Below, piece by piece: positions 12,569 through 20,593 of a stretch of DNA of 31,387 nt. The stretch is from the IMG/VR virus record IMGVR_UViG_3300030060_000325, positions 1,070-32,456 of that record; one strand, written 5' to 3'. Positions within the stretch are counted from its first letter, which is position 1, and every line of letters starts with the position of its first letter. The notes below the pieces were generated by a model. The model was not told the DNA's origin. It searched no databases and worked only from the letters and a program-made list of their open reading frames with translations. The position numbers and the translations under genes are program-made. Source of the DNA: a virus.

Positions 12569-15500
12569 TTATTCCATTGTGGAATACTTGGGTTGCATCT
12601 CTACTAACTTGTTCAAAACATTACGAATACCTACAGCGTTTTGCAAAGGTGCAAGGCTATTTAATGCTCGTTGATGCCCTTGTGACCACTGCAAATCAGG
12701 ATTAAGCAATGAACGTGAAGCGGCTTGTGCTGTAGACAGCCCTTTGCTTAATAACTGTACAGTAGGAATACCACTTACTAAATTTGTGTCCAAGCCAGAG
12801 CTTCTAAAAGCAAATATAGGATCATCTGTAAAAAATAGTGCGCCAGTGTCAACTAATCCTGGAAACATTGCTGCATAAGAACTGCGCTGAAAAGATGCTT
12901 TGGCTACAGCAGACACTGATAATCTTTCTTTTAAAAACTCTTCTTTGTCTTCTCTACCAATAGAATTAATTTGCTGTTGCGCCATGTAAGACATACCAGC
13001 AGTCATGCTAGAATACATCAAAGCAAAAAAAGCCCTAGCATCTCTAGCTTTTAAATTATGTAAAAACTGTTTGCTGTGAGAAACAATGCTAAATGTTCTA
13101 AATTGAGTAATAATACTACCCATTTCTGAAGTCATGTACAGATTTAAGTTTCCTACATCATTTTGTTGGATGGCTCTTCTACTCCATCTTGTAATAGCAA
13201 CTATAAGTTTTTCGTAAGCCTCAATATCATCTTCTTGCATAGCTTTAAAATTGGTCTGCTTTACTTTTTTGTTTGGAAACAACCATGAATCAGCCATAAC
13301 GGCGTGTTTTCTAAATAAAGCAAACACTCTTTCTGCCATATCCTCAGACAAACCAAGGCCAGCAAGCCGCTCTCTTGACAAAATTTTTCTACCACCATGA
13401 GCCATAGTTGCTAATGTGTTTACAACAACTTTTGCTGTAATAGCTTCTAAGCCAGCAGTTATCGGGGCCATTCCTGATATATCCGCTACACCTCTTTGGA
13501 TTGGTTGAATAAAAAAGTTACCTTTATCTATCCAATCACCACGCCCCTCACTAAACACATCTAAACTATCGGCTCTGTTTATTGACTGATTAATAAATCT
13601 ATCATTAGCGTGTCCAGTAGCAGCAGCAATGTCTTGAAGAACAGGATCAGGGATTGTGCCATCTCTTGCTCTTCTTAACATAGCTCTGAAAGCTGGTATT
13701 TCTTGTATAACCGCCCTTACACCAGCTATAGACATAGCGTTGCCCAATTCACCTAACTGAGCAAAACCTGTCTGATTCATAAGCCTGATGAAGTTGTAAC
13801 TTTTAACTAAGCGTGTACCTCTTGCATAAGCACTTGTTGGATCAGATGCTAATGGCGCACGTCTGCCTAGTATCATATTGAAACCAGTTTGAGCCACTAA
13901 CTCGTAGTCATCTAGTTTAGAAATTTCTTTTTCATCAATAAGGCTATCAGCCTCTGCTCTCATTTGCCGCAACATTCTATTAAACATTGCTTCTGATTTT
14001 ATACCAACTTGCGCTAATGCGTTTCTTCCAGCCATTTGAGAGGCATACAAACTAAAAACTTGTTCTGCGTCACGCTCTTGCAAATCTTTGATTCGCACAG
14101 TTTCCATTTGACCTGTTTCACGGTTTTGTATGGTTTCTGTATGCTCCATATCAAAACGCAACCGCCGCTTGGCTCTAGCTGGCGTACCATCAGGCTTTAA
14201 ATCAAAAAGCCCCATAAGGTTGTCTGCTTGTTCAGCATCCATAAAACCTTCTTCGACTAATATGTCACGCAGCGTTTCTTTTTGATCTGCGTTAAATAAA
14301 CGTGTTGCGCCGGAGTCCATCCCCACATGGCTTTCACGCAACTTTCTATTCATTCCTTTTGCTATTTGCATAGCTACTTCTTCGTTTAAATCTTCTGTGC
14401 CTCTCATCAACGATGCCGCAAGCATACGAACAATAGAGTTTTCACCATATCTTACATTGGTTTCTGTAAACTTATGAGGATTCCAAAGATGAGTAAAATA
14501 CTGTGGGTTGTCAGGTATTGTTTGAAACCCATCTACTTCTCTGACCTGTGCTTCGTTCTTAATCATAGTCAAAATACGAGATTGATTACGGGCTGCCGCA
14601 ACCACATTTTCATTGTATGGCGCATTGGGATTTTCTATAGCATCAGCTACCAATTCACCAAACTTACGGCGTGGCAAGTTAGCCCATCTGCTTAACCAAC
14701 CATACCCCTGAGACTTAGCCCACGCCTTGAAAGCCTCATTATAAACACCGTAGTATTCTTGAAAATAAACTTTCATTTTCATTGTTTTAAGGATGTCAGC
14801 AGAAGGGTCTATAACTTGAGTTCCATCTGCCCTAAAGCCAACAGGGTCTTCAAACAATGTGCGGCCTAACCAGTTGGCTATACGCAATCTTGAGTTAAGC
14901 ATGAACCCAGCCATGTCTGTGTGGAAAAATTTAGATTCTGCAAGCCTTCCTTTAGCCATAGCTGGTGCTTGCACATCTCCTACCATTTGAATGGTGTCAT
15001 CTAATGTAGTTGTTAAATCTCCCATTTGAACAGGGCGTGAGTCTGCATTTTCTGCTGCACCCACAGATGTATCCAGTGAATCTGGATGACCCTCGCCCAA
15101 TACTTCACGATTAATTGCAGAACGGGTATCCATCTGTTGTTCTACATCAGCACGTTTTGCAATATCTACTAATGCTCTGTTATAGATAGCGTTCGTACTG
15201 TTGCCACCAAGAGCCATGCCTATTGTGCCACCCATAACTGCTCCTAATGAAGCAGCATACATAATATCGTATGGGTCTTTAATACTATTCTGACTTACTA
15301 AATAACCTTCTATGGCTGCATTAGTTGCTGCTGCCCCTGTAGCACCTCTTACAGCCCGTCCAAGTCTACTTATTTTGTTGCCCCAAATAGCTGGCGCAGC
15401 AACACCTTCTGTAAAAGCACTAATCCCCCAAGCTGCTGGGTCTGTGAAAGCAACACCAAATCTTGTTGCTATACCTTTCCAGCCAAGAGAAGCAAGTTTC

Positions 15501-17038
15501 TGTTCATTCTCAAAGCTTATTCTTGCTCGTTCAGCCAACCTTTCAAGATGATTCATATTTACGCCGTCATCCAAAAAGTCGTGATATTCTTCTGGCAAGT
15601 CCTTTGTTAGACGAGCTTGATCTTCGGCAGACACCCTAAAATCTGGGTCTGGCACTTGTTTTGGATCATCATTGATTGCCCAAGATAAAATTCTGTCTTC
15701 TTGGCGAGATGCGTTCCAACCTTCCTTAAATGTCGGACGTTTTGCTTGCAGTTCTTTTTCATAATCATACTTTGCAAAAGCCTCTTCTGGTGCAGTAAAT
15801 GTATTAAAAGGACGAGGTTGAGCCAAACCAAGTATTGATTCACGCTCTTGCAAACGCTTTAATACTCTTTGTTCTGCTGTAAGCGTTTTATCAAAAGTCT
15901 TGGGTATAGGCTCGTTTGCTTTTTCTATAGCCTTTTGCCGCAAGTCCACATCAATTTCTGGCATTTCAGCAACTTTGCTGCTTAAAGCATCCTGACCAAT
16001 CTCTGATGCAGCTTCATCTTTTTTTACAGGCTGTTTATCTTCTATAATTTGAACAAGATCACCCTGTATTTGCTCTGGCTGTTTTACCTGTCGCTCTGTA
16101 ATGATGTCGGTATCTGGATCATCTTCTAGTGACGGTTTTAATTGACGTTCCTCAATAACATCAATTTGTTGTTCTTCCTCAACAACTTTTTGAGGCGAAA
16201 TCTTTTCTTCTATAATATCAAGCTGCTCTTCTTTTGCTTTTTCTGCTTGCCTTGACTCAACAATCCTTTGCTCTCTTCGCTGCCTCGCATCTGAATCAGA
16301 CATCTGTGGTGCGGTTTTTTGTTCTACACTTGGCTCAACAAGCATCATATCATCTGGGGATGATATTTCTACTTTGTTTATCTGGTCTATTAAGCTTTTT
16401 GCCCTTGTGTGTGGCGGAGAAGCTAAATGAAATTGGATTGGTGTTCCTGCTTCTGTCTCATAAGTAAGAAGCGTTTTCTTACCTTTTTGATTAGAACGAG
16501 CAACAGAAAAATTGGTAATTCTACGAAAAGCATTTTGATCCGCTATGTTGTTGTAGTGTTCAATACGTCTATTAATAAAACCTGCTAAAATACCCTTTTG
16601 ATTTGTATCTGGGTCATTTGCTGTAACAATATCTAAAAGTTGTTTTGCCGTCTCTTGATAGTTTCCTTTTTTAGCCGCTGCTGTAAATTTTGGAGCTGTT
16701 CTTACTCCGCCTTTTAGATTGTAGTTTAAGTCAATAGCCGCCCCTTTTACTGAAGTCGGAAGTTTATTATAGGTTTCTTCTCCAAAATAATCAACAACTT
16801 GATCTCTATGCCAATCAACCAACTCGTTAAACAAGTCTTTATCTGGCATGGTTTCAGCATTTAAACCCCTGCCTAAAAGAATTTCTTTCAAGCTTGAAGG
16901 CACAAAAGTAATGCCGAACCCTCTTGTTGAGCCACCTCCTTCTAAAGCTTTTTCTCTGCCCTTAGCCCCTTCTGATTTAGCTAATTTTTTTTTAAAATCT
17001 ATGTACCACTGGTCATCATTGTCTTGCGAAACAGCCAT
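12569..17038 (-). CDS. Large internal virion protein with N-terminal lysozyme-like domain, 1489 aa (gp16-like)
   Basis: The largest gene, in the position of T7 gp16 (about 1318 aa), whose product is ejected into the cell and locally opens peptidoglycan. Residues about 18-120 look like a muramidase: KLAKSEGAKGREKALEGGGS with Glu23 as the likely catalytic acid, TRGFGITFVPSSL, then NKLPTSVKGAAIDLNYNLKG as the helical half. GH24 or GH108-like is plausible. Residues about 240-345 are a charged linker with four copies of a motif like D-[IV]-I-x-E-[KR]. The rest is long and helical with Gly/Ala hydrophobic stretches (SLGAVMGGTIGMALGG) that may enter membranes. It starts 1 base after the gp15-like stop. 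Confidence 0.8.
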   Translation of the reverse strand: MAVSQDNDDQWYIDFKKKLAKSEGAKGREKALEGGGSTRGFGITFVPSSLKEILLGRGLNAETMPDKDLFNELVDWHRDQVVDYFGEETYNKLPTSVKGAAIDLNYNLKGGVRTAPKFTAAAKKGNYQETAKQLLDIVTANDPDTNQKGILAGFINRRIEHYNNIADQNAFRRITNFSVARSNQKGKKTLLTYETEAGTPIQFHLASPPHTRAKSLIDQINKVEISSPDDMMLVEPSVEQKTAPQMSDSDARQRREQRIVESRQAEKAKEEQLDIIEEKISPQKVVEEEQQIDVIEERQLKPSLEDDPDTDIITERQVKQPEQIQGDLVQIIEDKQPVKKDEAASEIGQDALSSKVAEMPEIDVDLRQKAIEKANEPIPKTFDKTLTAEQRVLKRLQERESILGLAQPRPFNTFTAPEEAFAKYDYEKELQAKRPTFKEGWNASRQEDRILSWAINDDPKQVPDPDFRVSAEDQARLTKDLPEEYHDFLDDGVNMNHLERLAERARISFENEQKLASLGWKGIATRFGVAFTDPAAWGISAFTEGVAAPAIWGNKISRLGRAVRGATGAAATNAAIEGYLVSQNSIKDPYDIMYAASLGAVMGGTIGMALGGNSTNAIYNRALVDIAKRADVEQQMDTRSAINREVLGEGHPDSLDTSVGAAENADSRPVQMGDLTTTLDDTIQMVGDVQAPAMAKGRLAESKFFHTDMAGFMLNSRLRIANWLGRTLFEDPVGFRADGTQVIDPSADILKTMKMKVYFQEYYGVYNEAFKAWAKSQGYGWLSRWANLPRRKFGELVADAIENPNAPYNENVVAAARNQSRILTMIKNEAQVREVDGFQTIPDNPQYFTHLWNPHKFTETNVRYGENSIVRMLAASLMRGTEDLNEEVAMQIAKGMNRKLRESHVGMDSGATRLFNADQKETLRDILVEEGFMDAEQADNLMGLFDLKPDGTPARAKRRLRFDMEHTETIQNRETGQMETVRIKDLQERDAEQVFSLYASQMAGRNALAQVGIKSEAMFNRMLRQMRAEADSLIDEKEISKLDDYELVAQTGFNMILGRRAPLASDPTSAYARGTRLVKSYNFIRLMNQTGFAQLGELGNAMSIAGVRAVIQEIPAFRAMLRRARDGTIPDPVLQDIAAATGHANDRFINQSINRADSLDVFSEGRGDWIDKGNFFIQPIQRGVADISGMAPITAGLEAITAKVVVNTLATMAHGGRKILSRERLAGLGLSEDMAERVFALFRKHAVMADSWLFPNKKVKQTNFKAMQEDDIEAYEKLIVAITRWSRRAIQQNDVGNLNLYMTSEMGSIITQFRTFSIVSHSKQFLHNLKARDARAFFALMYSSMTAGMSYMAQQQINSIGREDKEEFLKERLSVSAVAKASFQRSSYAAMFPGLVDTGALFFTDDPIFAFRSSGLDTNLVSGIPTVQLLSKGLSTAQAASRSLLNPDLQWSQGHQRALNSLAPLQNAVGIRNVLNKLVEMQPKYSTME

Positions 17039-17039
17039 T

Positions 17040-19718
17040 CTAATTAACCCACCGTTCCCAGTTTTCTATTGCTTTGTTTCCTTTATCCTGACGTGTTTTT
17101 TTATCTCCAAACAACCATTCGATAGGGGAAGTTACGCTTACTACAGGAATTCCCTCTAATTGTTTTTTTACTTGTGCAGCTTCTCGATACGTCAAATCAG
17201 CAAAAGGCCCAGTTCTTAACTTAAAGTTGTTTTCTATCCAAACATCTGCGTTTCTTTGGATTCGTTCTCTTTCTTTCTTTTCGTAGCCAAGTATATTGCC
17301 GTACATCATCAACTGATCTTCAGTTAAAGTTAATGGTGTGCCTTGGTCGTTCATAAACACGGGCTGCAATGTTGTTGTTACCAGTGTCCATTCGTCATAA
17401 CTACCAGGCACTCTTGGGATAAACATTAAATCATCAAGATCATGGTTATCTGCAACATAATCAATTTTTTCAGATATTGCCCTTGCATTTATAGCTTCTA
17501 ATCTTTTTTGAGATACAAGTGATGCTTCCTCTGCAAACTCTGGTTTGATTTCAGTTAACGCTTCTGTAAATTCCAATGGTTCTTGTTGTTCTAGGCCTAA
17601 AATAGATTGCAACGCTGTAGTCATATAACCTTCAATGACTTCAGCCTGTTCTTGTGTTGGTATTGTTTCTGTCTTAGGCAATACAACATTCATAACTCTG
17701 ATGTGCTTTTGTGCATACATTTTTGCTGCTTCTTCTAATGCCTGATCTCCTTCAAGACCTTTTCTAATCATTAGTTTTGTAAGCTCACCAACATCAGCAG
17801 CCATGCTTGCTTTGTTTACAGGCATATACTCAACACCCTCAAAAAAGGGTATGTAAGAAAACCATTCGTAAGTTCCTGTCTTTTCAGAAATGGTATTTAC
17901 TTTTTTCTCAACATCTTTAAATTTTACATTTGCTCTGTCTATATCTTTGTCAAATCCTCTTACCTGTTCAACAGCACCTTCCAAGTCATAATAAGGTTCA
18001 AGCAACTCTATTGCTCTGTAAGTTGCCATAACATTGTTGTCTGTTATATGACTATTTAAAACATTTCCCCTAATCTTCATCGCCCTGTATAACTCATAAG
18101 AGTCAGAAATGTCTTGCATATTCTGAGTACCCAACGCACTGTCGTCTAATTTGAAAGATGGATCTGTGACTATGTTGGAAGATGCCTCAAGATTAGTTTT
18201 CCAAAAATCCCAAACAACAGCATTGCCAGATGCGACATTCAGTTGAGGTTGATTAAATAATTCACCTTCGTCTGAACGCAATGACATCATTCCATCATTT
18301 ATAGCTTTCTTTTTTTCTGGTCCCGTTGCTGACAAATCCATTGCTGTTTGATGAAAGTTTCTTTTGCCTAAAGAAAATTGAAGAAAATTACTTTTATTGC
18401 CAGTGTTTACAGCTTTAGGTAAGTTCTTTTTAGCTGTGGCTAATGTTTGCTGTATTGTGTTAGCTGTATTTCCCATCGGGCCTGTGCGCTGCAAGAAACT
18501 ACCCATTCCTCGATAGTCTTCGTTAATCATTGCTTCAGCAGTCGCTATGCTTTTTAAAATACCACCGACATCACTCATATCACCACTTGTTATAGTAGCG
18601 TCAACAGATTGAGCTATGTCTTGAGCAACGCTGAGAACAACCTCGTCTTTTTGTTGGTCGGTTTGAGGCATTTCTACTTTAAAAATGTTTTTAGAAGCCT
18701 CAAAAGGATCTGGTGACTCAGCTATACCATTACTTAAATTTTGCGTGGCGACATCTTCCAGCCCTTTGGTTTCCCCTGCAAGGACAGCAGACAACCGCCC
18801 ACGCTGAGATGGTTTTAGATCTGATGAATCGAACGTCTGGTCGCCAAGCACCATAGACTCACCCTTATCAAGTGCCTCTTGTGCCGCCTGTGCCTCTAAC
18901 GGGGTATACTCAGACTCTTGAACAAACTTTACTCCTGTCTCAAACAGTTTATTACGATACTCCGTTTTTTTACGATTAAGACTCTGCTTCAGGCTTTCTC
19001 TAGCTTTGAAGCTTAAAATTGTATTTTTATCAATTTCTTCTTCTGTAGCATCAAACTTTGCTATAGAATCCGCAGTGTTAGCTCTTATTTCGTAATCTGT
19101 TGCGGTTACACCTCTATTAAAACTTTCTTTGGTGTAATCAATCCTTAAATTATCGGCGATAGATGTAGCAATAAGTTTATGGGCGTCTTCTTGCAGCTTT
19201 ATCCTTTCCTGCGTTCCGGCGGGAACTAAAGACATTTTGTTTATTGTTAATGCAAGTTCTTCGTTAGCCGCAACACGCCTACGCTCTTGGCCTCTGTCAA
19301 AAACAATTCTAGCACCCTGTAGTTTAGAGGCTGTCACAGATGGCATAAGCTTTTGAATAATTCTGTCTTTTTGCCTTTGATTTATGTCTGTTCTTGTACC
19401 TATCTTTGCAAGAAAGTCATCAGCAAAGTCGCCGTAATTTTCATCAAAAACAGTTGTGTCTGTGTCCTTGTTCTTTGTGATAAAATCAAACTGCTTTTGA
19501 TCGAACTCTTTTAAAGATTCACTATAAATTCTATTTTCTTCAACTCGCTTTTGCTCTTGTCCAAATTGAAATGCTACTCGTCCAGCTTGTGAAGCCAATC
19601 TTGCCTGTGCTTGCCCAGGTGCAGTAAACGCCCCCACGTTTGCTCTTGGTGACAACGCACTAGTTGCCATTCTGGTTGTTGCGCCTTGTCCTTGATTGTA
19701 TAAAGGTATTTTAGGCAT
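17040..19718 (-). CDS. Internal virion protein, 892 aa (gp15-like position)
   Basis: Begins MPKIPLYNQGQGATTRMATS, then ARLASQAGRVAFQFGQEQKR, followed by long charged helices and no catalytic motif that I can see. Order and size fit the T7 gp15 inner-core protein (about 747 aa), which with gp14 and gp16 forms the conduit that carries DNA across the envelope. Sequence similarity to T7 itself is not obvious by eye, so the call rests mainly on position between the gp14-like and gp16-like genes. It starts immediately after the upstream stop. Confidence 0.75.
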   Translation of the reverse strand: MPKIPLYNQGQGATTRMATSALSPRANVGAFTAPGQAQARLASQAGRVAFQFGQEQKRVEENRIYSESLKEFDQKQFDFITKNKDTDTTVFDENYGDFADDFLAKIGTRTDINQRQKDRIIQKLMPSVTASKLQGARIVFDRGQERRRVAANEELALTINKMSLVPAGTQERIKLQEDAHKLIATSIADNLRIDYTKESFNRGVTATDYEIRANTADSIAKFDATEEEIDKNTILSFKARESLKQSLNRKKTEYRNKLFETGVKFVQESEYTPLEAQAAQEALDKGESMVLGDQTFDSSDLKPSQRGRLSAVLAGETKGLEDVATQNLSNGIAESPDPFEASKNIFKVEMPQTDQQKDEVVLSVAQDIAQSVDATITSGDMSDVGGILKSIATAEAMINEDYRGMGSFLQRTGPMGNTANTIQQTLATAKKNLPKAVNTGNKSNFLQFSLGKRNFHQTAMDLSATGPEKKKAINDGMMSLRSDEGELFNQPQLNVASGNAVVWDFWKTNLEASSNIVTDPSFKLDDSALGTQNMQDISDSYELYRAMKIRGNVLNSHITDNNVMATYRAIELLEPYYDLEGAVEQVRGFDKDIDRANVKFKDVEKKVNTISEKTGTYEWFSYIPFFEGVEYMPVNKASMAADVGELTKLMIRKGLEGDQALEEAAKMYAQKHIRVMNVVLPKTETIPTQEQAEVIEGYMTTALQSILGLEQQEPLEFTEALTEIKPEFAEEASLVSQKRLEAINARAISEKIDYVADNHDLDDLMFIPRVPGSYDEWTLVTTTLQPVFMNDQGTPLTLTEDQLMMYGNILGYEKKERERIQRNADVWIENNFKLRTGPFADLTYREAAQVKKQLEGIPVVSVTSPIEWLFGDKKTRQDKGNKAIENWERWVN

Positions 19719-20171
19719 TTAATCACCTATAATGGTTGCCGATTCTTGTGCGCCAGACAATAACGAGCCTACAGCAGCCGTGCGGAAAGACGAACCTCTT
19801 GCAGCACCCTCTGTTCTTGCCAAAGCGGCCTCTGATTTCTTCTGCACTTGTTCAATATCACTTGCATATCTAATCATAGCTGCGTCCATTTCAGTGCTAA
19901 AGTATGCGTCTGCTAAAGTTTGCAAAGGACTGCCAGAAATCTCTACACCAGAGCCAGCAGTTGCAAGTCTTTGTGAGCTTGTTAGTCTTTCTGACTGTTT
20001 TCTTAAATTTGCTTCCTGTGCTGTTTTTGCTCTCTGCAACAAAACTGCTTCATTTTCCGCAAGCCTCGCATTATACTCGCCTACAGCTTCAGCATTTTTA
20101 GCCGCAGCCATGTTGCCCTTGAAGCCCATCAGTCCTGCTAATACAGATGCTCCTGCTGCTACATCAGACAT
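19719..20171 (-). CDS. Internal virion protein, 150 aa (gp14-like)
   Basis: From ATG 20171 it begins MSDVAAGASVLAGLMGFKGN, a Gly/Ala-rich hydrophobic segment. Long helices follow (NAEAVGEYNARLAENEAVLL), then SGVEISGSPLQTLADAYFST and an AARGSSFRTAAVGSLLSGA end. The 'G...v.GSP..vla......' segment is typical of short internal core proteins of T7-like podoviruses (T7 gp14 is about 196 aa). Ejected early, it is thought to form a pore in the outer membrane. The longer in-frame opening to 20255 is rejected because ATG 20171 has GAGG upstream and a TAATG overlap with the gp13-like stop. Confidence 0.75.
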   Translation of the reverse strand: MSDVAAGASVLAGLMGFKGNMAAAKNAEAVGEYNARLAENEAVLLQRAKTAQEANLRKQSERLTSSQRLATAGSGVEISGSPLQTLADAYFSTEMDAAMIRYASDIEQVQKKSEAALARTEGAARGSSFRTAAVGSLLSGAQESATIIGD

Positions 20172-20593
20172 TACATTAACCTCGCATAACGAACATAGTC
20201 TGTGCCATCTGGCCCATACTTTTTCATAATACCCTCTTTTTGAAATCCAAGCCACTGTGCATATCTATTTGCCGTAAGGTCTAATACAGATACGCTTGCT
20301 TGTATTCTAAACAACTTATGCTCTTCCTGTATGTGCTGAAACAGCATATCAGTATATCTAGCAACAGTTTTAGGCTTGTTGTAGCCCTCTTTTCCTACTA
20401 ACAACCATGCTTCCCCCACGCCTTCCCACATTGGATGTACGCCCCCTGTAGCTAACACTACATCACCATCCATGCCTGTATAACCAATCACATCTTTACT
20501 TGCACCCAAAGATTCTTTGCCGCTGCTTGTCATATCAAACAGAAGGTTGATCTTGTACAGATGTTCTTTCTTAAATGGTATTATCTTAGGCAT
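20171..20593 (-). CDS. gp13-like protein with GNAT acetyltransferase-like fold, 140 aa
   Basis: Contains VVLATGGVHPMWEGVGEAWL, then LVGKEGYNKPKTVARYTDML and FRIQASVSVLDLTANRYAQW, LGFQKEGIMKKYG. The end has the typical GNAT finish: a strand, a helix with N/A-xx-Y-A-x-x-L/W-GF, then a final strand. T7 gp13 (138 aa) lies in the same place and is a GNAT-like protein needed for internal-core assembly; whether any such protein acetylates is not established. ATG 20593 is preferred to the TTG before it and overlaps the tail-nozzle stop by 8 bases. Confidence 0.8.
   Translation of the reverse strand: MPKIIPFKKEHLYKINLLFDMTSSGKESLGASKDVIGYTGMDGDVVLATGGVHPMWEGVGEAWLLVGKEGYNKPKTVARYTDMLFQHIQEEHKLFRIQASVSVLDLTANRYAQWLGFQKEGIMKKYGPDGTDYVRYARLM

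Noticed and set aside
19732-20229. A 165-codon plus-strand frame opposite the gp14-like gene.
   Set aside because: Antisense to a gene with clear position and motif; composition (Ala, Ser, Cys, Leu) is that of a complement shadow.
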